NCBI RefSeq assembly: GCF_900141935.1
Contig: NZ_FQYX01000008.1
Coordinates: 62,001-126,000, forward strand
Reading direction: 5' to 3'
Source of the DNA: Arenibacter nanhaiticus
Lineage (GTDB): Bacteria; Bacteroidota; Bacteroidia; Flavobacteriales; Flavobacteriaceae
DNA: 64,000 nucleotides
Position 1 is the stretch's first letter. Each line of letters begins with the position of its first letter. Below are positions 18,282 to 27,723 of this stretch, piece by piece. The notes beneath the pieces are model-generated. The model did no database searches, had not been told where the DNA came from, and was given only the letters and a program-made list of their open reading frames with translations. Position numbers and translations under genes: made by a program.

Positions 18282-18882
18282 AATAGAATTAAATTCGGAG
18301 AAGCAAAGGTTTATCTCTTTTAAGTCTGGAGATAGGCATGCATTTGAATTTTATTTTGAATTTTATTTTGGAAAGATTACTGGTTTTTGTACGCAGTTCT
18401 TGGGCGATGAGGACGAAGCCCAAAACGTGGCCCAAGAGGCATTTATAAAGTTATGGTTAAATAGAGGGAAGATAGAAAAAATGAGCGGTGTAAAATCTTT
18501 TTTATATACGTCCGCCAAAACCCAATGTTTGGATGTTTTAAGACACCAGGCAGTCAAAAATAGATATAAGAGCTTTAAATTGAATGAGTGTGAAATTGCG
18601 TTCAACAGGGAAGTATTGAGCTCTATGAATTTTGATGATGTTTCGTTTGCGGAATTAGAGGCCTTAGTGGAAAAAACTATTTTAAAATTACCTCGAAAAT
18701 GTAAGGACGTATTCCTCAAGAGCCGTTACGAGAATAAAAAAAATCGCGAAATAGCAGAAGAATTGAATGTTTCTGTTAAAGCCGTGGAAGCAAATATTAC
18801 AAGGGCGCTAAAATATTTGCGGGTAGAACTTTCTGATTATATTGTGTTCCTGATATTCGTAATATTTGATTTTTTTATTTAA
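18274..18882 (+). CDS. FecI-type ECF sigma factor
   Basis: I start at the ATG at 18274 rather than the TTG at 18262, giving 202 residues. Region 2 is seen as GDEDEAQNVAQEAFIKLW and the following helix. Region 4 is the helix-turn-helix KNREIAEELNVSVKAVEANITRAL. It belongs to the Bacteroidota SusCD-linked ECF group. Its anti-sigma gene lies 348 bp downstream, and the STN-type SusC receptor follows. By the FecI/FecR/FecA model, ligand at the receptor releases this factor to transcribe the susC-susD operon. The C-terminus ends with a hydrophobic run (IVFLIFVIFDFFI), which is unusual. Confidence 0.93.
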   Translation: MDRIELNSEKQRFISFKSGDRHAFEFYFEFYFGKITGFCTQFLGDEDEAQNVAQEAFIKLWLNRGKIEKMSGVKSFLYTSAKTQCLDVLRHQAVKNRYKSFKLNECEIAFNREVLSSMNFDDVSFAELEALVEKTILKLPRKCKDVFLKSRYENKKNREIAEELNVSVKAVEANITRALKYLRVELSDYIVFLIFVIFDFFI

Positions 18883-19230
18883 GCTTTCAGTACCGTTTAG
18901 AACTTGATGTTATTTGATTCAGCAATGCTATTTTTAAGAATTCAATTTAAATTCTCCTTTTTCTAATTTAAGCGTGTAGTGCAGTTTTGCCTTTTTTCGA
19001 AAGGCTACAGTATACTTTAATAATTTGGTTATAATTTGAGCCAAATCTCCCTTACGCAAATAGTTATATTCCCTATCAGCTTTTCTGTATAGGTATATTC
19101 TTTCATGATGGCCAATCGGAACTTTCTGTCTCTGATCTTAATTCTATTTTACAAGTTTCATAAAATAAAATGCCAATACCATGTAGGGTAAAATCCATTT
19201 TACACGTACCTAGGGTATAAACACATTTAA
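18883..19230. other. Intergenic DNA with a possible gene relic
   Basis: On the minus strand between about 19140 and 18935, two adjacent frames read like protein (IRDRKFRLAIMKEYTYTEK and, after a frameshift, DREYNYLRKGDLAQIITKLL with a basic C-terminal part). No start or intact frame exists. I do not recognise the family. Otherwise nothing is seen. Confidence 0.3.
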
Positions 19231-20379
19231 ATGGACCAATCGGCTATAGAGAAATATTTATCCGGGGAGGCCTCGGAAGAAGAAATTGAAAAACTTTTTC
19301 AATGGATAAAGTCCGACCCAAAACATAAAGAAATGTTTTATGACCTTAAAAAAGTTTGGGCCATTAGATCTGAGATGAGTAAAAATAAAGGAGTCGCATG
19401 GCGGTTTGTGGAAAAAGGAATAGCAAAACGGCAACGCAGGGTTCAGTTTCAGCATATTCTTAAATATGCAGCTCTTTTTGTAGGTATTCTTGGAGGGGCA
19501 TATTATTTTTTGACCTTTACTGGTGAAGGGGACAACTTATTGCCGGCTACAGAAGATGCTATTACGCTAGAAACAGGAAATGGAAATATAGAGGTAATCA
19601 AAGGGAACGGAAACAAGACCCTTTTAGATACTAATGGTGAAGTTGTTGGAGAACAAAGGGGTGATACATTAAACTATTTCCTTAAAGCAAACCAAGGGAA
19701 AATTTCAAAGGCAAAGGCTAAGAATTTGGTCTTTAACGAACTTAATGTGCCCTATGGCAAAAAAATTCAAGTTTTGCTCGCGGATGGTACCCTTGTTTAT
19801 CTCAATGCTGGGAGTTCTTTGAAATTTCCGGTAAATTTTATTCAAGGAAGGGAAAGAAAAGTGTTTTTAACAGGAGAAGCATTTTTTGAGGTGGCCAAAG
19901 GCAAAGACCCATTTGTTGTGAGTTCCGATAATGTTAATGTTAGAGCATTGGGCACGGCGTTTAATGTAAGCTCCTATCCGGAAGACGAAAGTGTTAATAC
20001 TGTTTTGGTAGAAGGGTCGGTTGGTGTGTACCAATCCAAGGAGCATTTTACCCTGGAACATTCAACTATTTTAAAGCCTAGCCATATGGCAACATGGAAT
20101 AAGGTTGAAAATAAGATTTCAATTAAAAAGGTTGAAGTAGATAGCTATACTTCTTGGGTTTCAGGACGAATGGTGTTTCGCAATACGCCATTTAAAGTTA
20201 TACGTAAAAAATTGGAAAGGCATTATAATATTCAAATTATCAACGAAAATAAGCTTCTGGACGAGAAAAGGTATAATGCCGTTTTTGATGAGGAGACCAT
20301 TGAGGAGGTAATGGAAATATTGGACGAGAGTGACAATGTTAAATATGTAATAGAAAACAAGAAATTAATAATAAAATAA
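19231..20379 (+). CDS. FecR-type anti-sigma/sigma regulator
   Basis: The 382-residue protein begins with a cytoplasmic FecR N-terminal part (KYLSGEASEEEIEKLFQWI). It has one membrane helix near residues 75-95 (LKYAALFVGILGGAYYF). The periplasmic FecR domain follows, with VPYGKKIQVLLADGTLVYLNAGSSL and the GTAFNVSSYPEDESVNTVLVEGSV core, and a C-terminal STN-like tail (RHYNIQI). It should hold the ECF sigma factor in check and receive the signal from the SusC STN domain. A hairpin separates it from susC. Confidence 0.93.
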   Translation: MDQSAIEKYLSGEASEEEIEKLFQWIKSDPKHKEMFYDLKKVWAIRSEMSKNKGVAWRFVEKGIAKRQRRVQFQHILKYAALFVGILGGAYYFLTFTGEGDNLLPATEDAITLETGNGNIEVIKGNGNKTLLDTNGEVVGEQRGDTLNYFLKANQGKISKAKAKNLVFNELNVPYGKKIQVLLADGTLVYLNAGSSLKFPVNFIQGRERKVFLTGEAFFEVAKGKDPFVVSSDNVNVRALGTAFNVSSYPEDESVNTVLVEGSVGVYQSKEHFTLEHSTILKPSHMATWNKVENKISIKKVEVDSYTSWVSGRMVFRNTPFKVIRKKLERHYNIQIINENKLLDEKRYNAVFDEETIEEVMEILDESDNVKYVIENKKLIIK

Positions 20380-20451
20380 ACTTTAATCCAGTGTACACAT
20401 AAAATGAAGAGAAACAAAACTTGACAAGAAGACTATTTAATCATTGAAAAA

Positions 20452-20478
20452 CCGGGAAACGCTTGCAACATTCCCCGG
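20452..20478 (+). promoter_or_regulatory. Hairpin in the susC leader
   Basis: CCGGGAA (20452-20458) pairs with TTCCCCGG (20471-20478) with one extra C, in the 150-bp leader between fecR and susC. No T run follows, so it is more likely a leader structure or mRNA-processing signal than a terminator. Confidence 0.4.
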
Positions 20479-20531
20479 CTAAATTAAATAGTTAAAAAAC
20501 TAAATTTTTAACAAAAACATCAAACAAAGGT

Positions 20532-23500
20532 ATGAAAAAACTACTTAATAAAGTATGCCATCCTATTGGTATTCCTAAACTTAGCTTAAAGGTGAAACTT
20601 ACAACGACATTATTTTTGCTTGTATTAATGCAGATTCATGCAAACTCGTATTCGCAGGACACTAAAATATCCTTAAAACTTAATAATGTCAGTGTTCAAA
20701 GTGTCTTGGATGAAATTGAATCTCAAACAGAATTTAAATTTTTCCTCAACACGGATTTTCTGGATTTGTCGCAAAAAGTATCGGTAAACGAAAAGGAAAA
20801 GCGAATTTCCACTATTTTGGATAAGATACTTACAAGAACCAATATAGTTTATAAGGTGGTTGGTAAGCATATTGTTTTAAAGCCTGATCCTTCAAAATTA
20901 ATTACTCCTAAAACACCAAATAATTCAAAGCAAACCACAGCAATAGTCCAGAATATTGTCTCTGGTACTGTAACCGATATGGAGGGCAATCCACTACCTG
21001 GGGTTAGTATCATCGTTGTTGGTACCACTAAAGGGGTGCAATCGGATTTTGACGGAAATTATTCGATTGAAGTCTCAAGAAATGATGTCATTGCCTTTTC
21101 GTATTTAGGAATGAAGACCCAAAGTTTTAAAATTGGAGACTCCAACACTATAAATGTGATACTGGAAGACGATGTGTCAACCCTTGAGGAAGTAGTTCTT
21201 GTGGGGTATGGAACTAGTAAGGTGGCAAAAGTATCTGGAGCTGTAAGCACGGTAAGTACCAAAAATCTTGAAAACAGGGTTATTCGAAATGTTGGAGAAG
21301 CACTGCAAGGTACTGCAGCCAATTTGAATGTTACTATTGCAGATGGACGTGCTACTTCTGTGCCTAATATAAATATAAGGGGATTTGAATCTATTAATGG
21401 TGGGTCGCCTTTAATTATTATTGATGGTGTATCGTCTACCGCTGCAAACCTAGCAAGATTGAACCCTGCCGATATAGAGGCTATATCTGTGTTAAAAGAT
21501 GCTTCTACGGCAGCAATTTATGGTGCAAGAGCCTCCTTTGGTGTGCTTATGGTAAAAACCAAAGAAGGTAAGGGAAAAATGAAAATTGATTATTCTGAGA
21601 GTTTAGCCCTTAGAGCTCCAACGTTTTTACCAGAGGTAGAATTAAATCCGGAAATTGTGCTTAGGGCTAAACACACAGCAGCTTTTCCGTATTATAATTT
21701 ATACACCGATGAGGAATTTAATTATGCTGCGCAAGTTTGGGAGGGACAAGCACCTGCGGTATCATTAGACCCAAAAAACCAAAGAACTTGGCGGTATTTT
21801 GGTTCAACAGACTGGTTTGATGAGGCGTATGCTAAAAATGCATTGTCAATTAATCGCAATCTATCTATTTCGGGGAAAGAAGATAGGATTTCATATTTTT
21901 TCTCGTTAGGATCTTTACGTGAAGATGGCGCTATAAAACAAGGAACCGATAAGTTTAAAAGATATAACTTAAGAAGTAAACTAACTTTTGATGTAACGGA
22001 TTGGTTAACTGTTTCGAATAATACGTCTTGGGAAAGTACAAAGTATAATGAGCCTTCAGGATATAGTAGAGATAGGTATTTTCATGAACTAAACAGAACA
22101 CCTACAACTGAGGTAGTATATAATCCAGATGGATCTTATACTCGAGCTGGAGCCAGATTAATAGGGATTACTAAAGAAGGTGGGCGCAGAGAAGAAATTG
22201 ATAATGTTTTTACTGCACAACTTGCGGGAGAGCTTTCGCTAATTAAAGATATATGGAAAGTAAATGCAGATTATACCGTAAGAAAGGGCTATGAAAATTT
22301 ATCTAATTTTAGAAAGGGAGTACCTTATAAAAATGGACCAAATGAGCCGATACAAATTGAGTATGGACAATCTCAGACGACATTTACATCGCGCTCTAAT
22401 GATGATTATGTTTACAAGTCTATCAACCTATATACTACCTTAACCAAAGATTTAGGCAAACATTATATAGGAGGTACTTTAGGATATAACCAAGAGGAGA
22501 ATGTTTTTGAAGCTTTTAGCGCATCAAGAGAGCAATTGATTTCTGAGGATTTTCCTTCACTTGATCTTGCAACGGGTGATGCCTTTGTAGGAGATAGTTT
22601 TTCAGATTGGGCTGTAAGAGGCGCTTTTGGACGCTTGGAGTACGATTACGACGGTAAATATATTATAAACCTTACTGGGCGATATGACGGTACCTCTCGT
22701 TTCCCTAAGGCAGATAGGTTTGTGTTCAATCCATCTTTTTCTATGGCATGGAGGATTGATAAAGAGGGGTTTATGCAAAACCAATCGACAATCAATTTAT
22801 TAAAGCCCCGTTTCTCTTGGGGTAGCTTAGGAAATCAGAGTTCGGATACCGTAGGTAATTACCCCTATATTTCAACCTTGGGTATAGGGCGAACAAGTAA
22901 ACTTTTAGATGGGGCAGAGAGAGATGCCATATACCAACCGCCTCTTGTGTCAAGTACTTTAACTTGGGAAACTGTAGAAACAAAAAACCTTGGGTTGGAC
23001 ATTGAATTGTTTAATGGTAAAATATTTGGTCAATTTGATATTTACGAGCGCTTAACACTAGATATGTTAACGGCGTCTAAGGAATTGCCCGCAATTCTTG
23101 GGACTAGTGAACCTAGAGCGAATGCGGCAGATTTAAAAAATAGAGGCTGGGGAGTAACCTTAACCTGGAATGAGAGTATTAAACTGGGGGGAGACGACCT
23201 TTGGCTGAGTTTAACAGGAAATTTATCTGATTCCCGCACTTGGATTACAAAATTTGATAACCCTAGTGCTAATATTAATAACTGGTATGTTGGAGGAGAA
23301 GTTGGTCAAATATGGGGATTAACCTCAGATGGCTTTTTTACCTCTCCGGAAGATGTTCAAAACCATGCGTATCAAGACCATAGAGCATCGGACGAAATAC
23401 GTTATTTTGCTGTAGGCGATGTGAAATGGAAAGACTTAGATGGCGATGGTATTATAAACTTTGGTTCTCAACGCGTTGGTGATACTGGAGATTGGAGCAT

Positions 23501-24014
23501 TATAGGAAATAGTGCAGATCGATACAGATATGGTATTGGGTTTAATGCCAATTGGAAAAATTTTGATTTTAGAATCTTTGGTCAGGGTGTTGGGAAAAAA
23601 GATTATTATCCTAGTGCTGGCAGCCATTATTTTTGGGGGATATATGCCCAACCATGGGCAAATCCATCGAAGCATATTTTAGACAATGTGTGGACACCAG
23701 AAAATCCAAATGCACATTTTCCGCGTCTAAAGCCTTATGCAGCAGAAGATTATTCAGAGCTGGGGATACCCCAAACGAGGTATTTGGTAGATGCCAGTTA
23801 TTTTAGAGTTAAAAATATATCGTTTGGCTATTCTTTACCGAAAAATTTATTGGACAAGATCAATGTGAGATCGCTGCGTCTATTCTTTTCCGGAGAAAAC
23901 TTATTTACGTTTTCAGATATCATAAAGTTTGGAATGGATCCCGAGTCTTTAGGTGGACAAGGCGGGTATCCCCAACAAAAGAAATTTGCAATCGGGGTGA
24001 ATTTAGGTATATAA
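20532..24014 (+). CDS. SusC-type TonB-dependent receptor with STN domain
   Basis: The 1160-residue outer-membrane importer starts with a signal peptide. It has an STN signalling domain (about residues 45-115), which talks to FecR. A carboxypeptidase-regulatory beta-sandwich follows (VSGTVTDMEGNPLPGV, about 140-220), then a TonB box/plug start (LEEVVLVGYGT) and the plug with NINIRGFESINGGSPLIIIDG and AAIYGARASFGVLMV. The 22-strand barrel ends with FAIGVNLGI. It works with the SusD lipoprotein 20 bp downstream to take up oligomeric substrates across the outer membrane using TonB energy. Confidence 0.96.
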   Translation: MKKLLNKVCHPIGIPKLSLKVKLTTTLFLLVLMQIHANSYSQDTKISLKLNNVSVQSVLDEIESQTEFKFFLNTDFLDLSQKVSVNEKEKRISTILDKILTRTNIVYKVVGKHIVLKPDPSKLITPKTPNNSKQTTAIVQNIVSGTVTDMEGNPLPGVSIIVVGTTKGVQSDFDGNYSIEVSRNDVIAFSYLGMKTQSFKIGDSNTINVILEDDVSTLEEVVLVGYGTSKVAKVSGAVSTVSTKNLENRVIRNVGEALQGTAANLNVTIADGRATSVPNINIRGFESINGGSPLIIIDGVSSTAANLARLNPADIEAISVLKDASTAAIYGARASFGVLMVKTKEGKGKMKIDYSESLALRAPTFLPEVELNPEIVLRAKHTAAFPYYNLYTDEEFNYAAQVWEGQAPAVSLDPKNQRTWRYFGSTDWFDEAYAKNALSINRNLSISGKEDRISYFFSLGSLREDGAIKQGTDKFKRYNLRSKLTFDVTDWLTVSNNTSWESTKYNEPSGYSRDRYFHELNRTPTTEVVYNPDGSYTRAGARLIGITKEGGRREEIDNVFTAQLAGELSLIKDIWKVNADYTVRKGYENLSNFRKGVPYKNGPNEPIQIEYGQSQTTFTSRSNDDYVYKSINLYTTLTKDLGKHYIGGTLGYNQEENVFEAFSASREQLISEDFPSLDLATGDAFVGDSFSDWAVRGAFGRLEYDYDGKYIINLTGRYDGTSRFPKADRFVFNPSFSMAWRIDKEGFMQNQSTINLLKPRFSWGSLGNQSSDTVGNYPYISTLGIGRTSKLLDGAERDAIYQPPLVSSTLTWETVETKNLGLDIELFNGKIFGQFDIYERLTLDMLTASKELPAILGTSEPRANAADLKNRGWGVTLTWNESIKLGGDDLWLSLTGNLSDSRTWITKFDNPSANINNWYVGGEVGQIWGLTSDGFFTSPEDVQNHAYQDHRASDEIRYFAVGDVKWKDLDGDGIINFGSQRVGDTGDWSIIGNSADRYRYGIGFNANWKNFDFRIFGQGVGKKDYYPSAGSHYFWGIYAQPWANPSKHILDNVWTPENPNAHFPRLKPYAAEDYSELGIPQTRYLVDASYFRVKNISFGYSLPKNLLDKINVRSLRLFFSGENLFTFSDIIKFGMDPESLGGQGGYPQQKKFAIGVNLGI

Positions 24015-24033
24015 AACATTAACAATTTAGATT

Positions 24034-25851
24034 ATGAAGAAAATTTTAATATTAATGCTAATGCTGGGCTTGTTGCTTTCATGTAATGATGATTTTTTGG
24101 AAAGGTATCCAGAAAATAGTATTAGTAAAGAAGCCTTCTTTAACACGGCTACAGATTTAGAATTATATACTAACGGTTTTTACGGCGGTATTGGATCTTC
24201 TTATGATGACATAGGAACAGATAATATTTCTACAAGAGAAGCTAAGGATGCGACATGGGATTTACTACGTGCTGCTGTAAGCGATTTAACCCAAGATGGA
24301 TGGAGTAAAGATAGTTGGAGTGCCTTAAGAAGTATAAACTTTTTTTTGGAAAACTCTAACGCCCCTAATGCTACCGAAGCTGAGGTCAAGCATTATCAGG
24401 CCATTGCTAAATTCTTTAGGGCTCAGTTTTATATAGATAAAGTAAATACATTTAGTGATGTGCCTTGGCTTAATAAGGCGCTTGATGTTACTGATGAAGA
24501 ATACCTGTATGCACCAAAAGACACACGAGGGCTTGTTGTGGACTCTATTATCAAAGATATGAAGTTTGCAGTAGACCACCTTTCGTTGTCTAATGGTAGT
24601 AAAACAAGGGTATCTAAATGGGCAGCATTAGCTAGTTTGGCAAGGTTTTCTTTGCATGAGGGCACTTTTAGGAAATATGGGATGAAGAATGCTGCCGAAG
24701 CGGCTTATTTAACTAGCAAAAGTGCCTCTGAATATACTTATTTGCTGGAAATAGCAAGAGATGCATCGCAACAATTAATGGATGAAGGTGGGTTCTCCCT
24801 TCATGGTGATTATACTGAATTGTTTACAAGTAACAGTTTGGAAGGCAATTCTGAAATTATCCTGTACGATGACTATGAAAACGACAAAAGGGAACACAAT
24901 GCCTTTACACGCTTAGAGTGGCAATACGGTACAAGTCAAAATCTATTGGATACCTACCTGAAGCTAGATGGAACTCCCTATACACTGGAAGAATTAAAAA
25001 CACTTGAGTTTAGGGATTCATTTTCTAATAGAGACCCGCGTGCGGCTCAAACAATTAATAGCCCAGGTTGGAGGATGCCCGGCAGCGAAAGTGATTATGT
25101 TGGTAAATTGCCTTTTGGGGGCCTTGGACAAGTTAAGTTTACACCTCTTGATGAAGATGGATGGTCTTGGGGAGCTAGTTATAACGACCTGCCTATTTTC
25201 CGATATGCGGAAGTTTTATTAATTAATGCGGAAGCACATTCAGAATTAGGCACATTAACAAATACAATATTAGATAATACCGTTAATGCTATTCGTTCAA
25301 GAGCTGGTATAACTGGAAATTTAACAACCAGTGCTCCAGTAGATCCTTTATTAGATGCAAGATACCCAAACATTGATGTCGCTAATAAGGGAGCTGCTTT
25401 AGAAATTAGAAGGGAACGAAGGGTAGAACTGGCTTGTGAGGGTAGACGTTATGCCGATATTATACGTTGGCACGTTGGTGACGCCATTTTTACAACCGAT
25501 GGAAAACCAGAAAACCTGCAAAGAGGTATGTATGTGCCAAAAATGACCGTTCAACCAGATGGGGCAACATACACGTTAATTGAAGTTACGGGTGATAATG
25601 AACCAGACGTTATTGTAGCTGCCACTGCTGGAGATTTAGCGACAGCAAGCAATAGCCACCCAGGATTGAGCCAGATATCTTTAGACGAAAATATAGCATT
25701 AACCAATGGTGATGAAGGTCATATTATATTTGACAGGGAAGTGGATGTACCTGGTACATTTGTTGAGCCAAAATATTATTACAGACCCATACCGCAGTCC
25801 GCAGTTCTGCTCAATGAAAATTTGGTGCAACATGAATTATGGTCAAATTAA
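24034..25851 (+). CDS. SusD/RagB-type substrate-binding lipoprotein
   Basis: The 605-residue lipoprotein has a lipobox ending LLLSC followed by NDDFLERYPENSISKEAFF, a typical SusD start. TPR-like helices carry FRAQFYIDKVNTFSDVPW and the C-terminal RagB/SusD signature (AIRSRAGI, RRERRVELACEGRRYADIIRW). It forms the lid over the SusC receptor and binds substrate at the cell surface. The gene lies 19 bp after susC and 11 bp before the next lipoprotein, so all three belong to one operon. Confidence 0.96.
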   Translation: MKKILILMLMLGLLLSCNDDFLERYPENSISKEAFFNTATDLELYTNGFYGGIGSSYDDIGTDNISTREAKDATWDLLRAAVSDLTQDGWSKDSWSALRSINFFLENSNAPNATEAEVKHYQAIAKFFRAQFYIDKVNTFSDVPWLNKALDVTDEEYLYAPKDTRGLVVDSIIKDMKFAVDHLSLSNGSKTRVSKWAALASLARFSLHEGTFRKYGMKNAAEAAYLTSKSASEYTYLLEIARDASQQLMDEGGFSLHGDYTELFTSNSLEGNSEIILYDDYENDKREHNAFTRLEWQYGTSQNLLDTYLKLDGTPYTLEELKTLEFRDSFSNRDPRAAQTINSPGWRMPGSESDYVGKLPFGGLGQVKFTPLDEDGWSWGASYNDLPIFRYAEVLLINAEAHSELGTLTNTILDNTVNAIRSRAGITGNLTTSAPVDPLLDARYPNIDVANKGAALEIRRERRVELACEGRRYADIIRWHVGDAIFTTDGKPENLQRGMYVPKMTVQPDGATYTLIEVTGDNEPDVIVAATAGDLATASNSHPGLSQISLDENIALTNGDEGHIIFDREVDVPGTFVEPKYYYRPIPQSAVLLNENLVQHELWSN

Positions 25852-25862
25852 AAAATAAAGTT

Positions 25863-27506
25863 ATGAGATTTAATTTAAAATATATATTCACAGTATTGCT
25901 TGCTTCTGTTTTCTTCTATGGTTGTGATGGTGATGTAGCCGTGGAGTCAATGGAGTTTAGTGATAGTAGTTTTAAAGAGGTTAAAATGTTTCTGCGTGAG
26001 ATCAAGGACAATAGAACAACTCTAAAGGATCTAACGGTTTCCTGTACAATTGATAAGGCAATACAAACGGTTAATGTTGAAATAAAGCATTCCGCAGATA
26101 TTACACAGTTATATTCCCAGGTTACATTAGAGCGCGGAGCATCCGTTACGTCAATAGCTGGCGCACCAGCCATAGGTACTGTTGGCGATTTTACAACACC
26201 CCACAGGTATTTGATTGAAACTCCAGATGGCGAAGCTTTGGAATGGACAATAACGGTCGTTTTAGCAGATCCGCCACCGCCAGTTGAAGGACCTTCAGGT
26301 TTCGAATTGGTTAAAAGGGACGGAACAAACAAACACATACCTTTTGCTACGTTCCCAACAGCTGGTAGCGAAGCAAATGATTTGGGAAATGCACTTTTAG
26401 GGTTTAATTATAATGGAAGTGATCAATATTCCTCTGTAGATGGTGATGAACTTAATTTTAGAGGTACTCAAGACTTCTCGATATCGTTCTGGGTAAAAAC
26501 TACAGCTACTAATTCTGATCCATCTATGGTTGGAGATAAAGATTGGGGTAGCGGCTCTAACCCTGGTTTTGTATTCGCCTATACAGGTGGAGATTGGAAG
26601 TTAAATGCTGGCGGTGGCGGTAGAGTTGATTTATCGGGCAATGTCATTAACGATGGCAATTGGCATAATATAGCGGCAACTTTTGATAGGGATGGTGTAG
26701 TGACTTTATACGAAGATGGTGTTAACATAGGGGAAGCTGATATTTCGGGACTAACGGATATGACCAGTGGTAACCCTATAAATATAGCCCAAGATGGAAC
26801 GGGAAGTTATGGTAGTTTCTTTGAAGGTTCTGTAGCTAATGTGAAGCTTTTTGATTATGTGTTGACAAAAACAGAAGTTTATAACTTGGGGACAACAGGA
26901 GCAGCATTAATAAGCTCTTCTGGAGCCAATCAATATCTAGCAGTTACCCAAAATGGAGGTTCTAAGTTTAACGACTTTGGTAGTGGTTATTTAGGATATA
27001 GTTATGATGATTCTGGGGACCAGTATACCACCATCGAAGATGGAGGTGCTTTAGATTTTAGATTTGAGGGAGACTTTTCAGTGGCATGTTGGGTGAAAAC
27101 TACCGCAGACAATAGTGATCCCGCAATAATAGGAGATAAAAACTGGGGAAGTGGATCTAATGCAGGGTTTGTTTTTGCTTATTTAGGAAGTAATTGGAAA
27201 TTGAATGCCGGTGATGGCGCTAATAGGATGGACATTACAGGGAATGATATTAATGATGGAGAATGGCATTTACTAGTTGCTACTTTTGATAGGGACGGTA
27301 GTGCTACCCTATATCAGGACGGGGCATCGGTTGGTACTGAGGATATGTCTGGGTTTGGTAGTATGAATGGTGGTTACCCTATTAATATAGCACAAGACGG
27401 AACGGGGTCTTATGGCTCTAAGTTTATTGAAGGCAGTGTTTCGAACACTATGATTTTCGATTATGTATTATCTGCACATGAAGTTCTTAAGCTCTTCGAA
27501 GAATAA
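25863..27506 (+). CDS. Lipoprotein with two tandem LamG-like domains
   Basis: I start at the ATG at 25863 so as not to overlap susD. The N-terminus is a lipobox (FFYGC). A short Ig-like region (about 25-130) is followed by a proline-rich hinge. Two copies of a Laminin-G/concanavalin-type domain follow, each with the string FWVKTT or CWVKTT, DPSMVGDK/DPAIIGDK, GSGSN, GFVFAY, KLNAG and WHxxxATFDRDG. The copies have diverged but are plainly internal duplicates. In SusCD operons this position is usually taken by a surface binding protein, so a ligand-capture role is likely. Ligand unknown. Confidence 0.8.
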   Translation: MRFNLKYIFTVLLASVFFYGCDGDVAVESMEFSDSSFKEVKMFLREIKDNRTTLKDLTVSCTIDKAIQTVNVEIKHSADITQLYSQVTLERGASVTSIAGAPAIGTVGDFTTPHRYLIETPDGEALEWTITVVLADPPPPVEGPSGFELVKRDGTNKHIPFATFPTAGSEANDLGNALLGFNYNGSDQYSSVDGDELNFRGTQDFSISFWVKTTATNSDPSMVGDKDWGSGSNPGFVFAYTGGDWKLNAGGGGRVDLSGNVINDGNWHNIAATFDRDGVVTLYEDGVNIGEADISGLTDMTSGNPINIAQDGTGSYGSFFEGSVANVKLFDYVLTKTEVYNLGTTGAALISSSGANQYLAVTQNGGSKFNDFGSGYLGYSYDDSGDQYTTIEDGGALDFRFEGDFSVACWVKTTADNSDPAIIGDKNWGSGSNAGFVFAYLGSNWKLNAGDGANRMDITGNDINDGEWHLLVATFDRDGSATLYQDGASVGTEDMSGFGSMNGGYPINIAQDGTGSYGSKFIEGSVSNTMIFDYVLSAHEVLKLFEE

Positions 27507-27547
27507 ATACTTAAAAATAAAAAAATAAAAGTGGTTTGTTAGTTGTT

Positions 27548-27590
27548 AAGGCAGGTCGTTCCATCATTGAGGACGGCTTGTCTTTTATTC
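27548..27590 (+). terminator. Probable terminator after the LamG gene
   Basis: An imperfect stem (about 12 bp with one bulge and some G-T pairs) around ATCATTGA is followed by TTTTATTC. It would separate the susC operon from the phosphodiesterase genes. Confidence 0.5.
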
Positions 27591-27723
27591 AATGGATTTG
27601 AATCGATCCAAATAAAATATCTTGTGAAGATTGAATGCAGATCATAATAAACAGGCTTGAAATTTTAAACAATAGGAGCAATTATGAAATCTAAGGTAAA
27701 TTATTATAATAGCGATACATACT

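Noticed and set aside
25839..25862. Earlier start of the LamG lipoprotein overlapping susD
   Set aside because: It would add eight residues before the lipoprotein signal and overlap susD; the ATG at 25863 gives a proper lipobox spacing.
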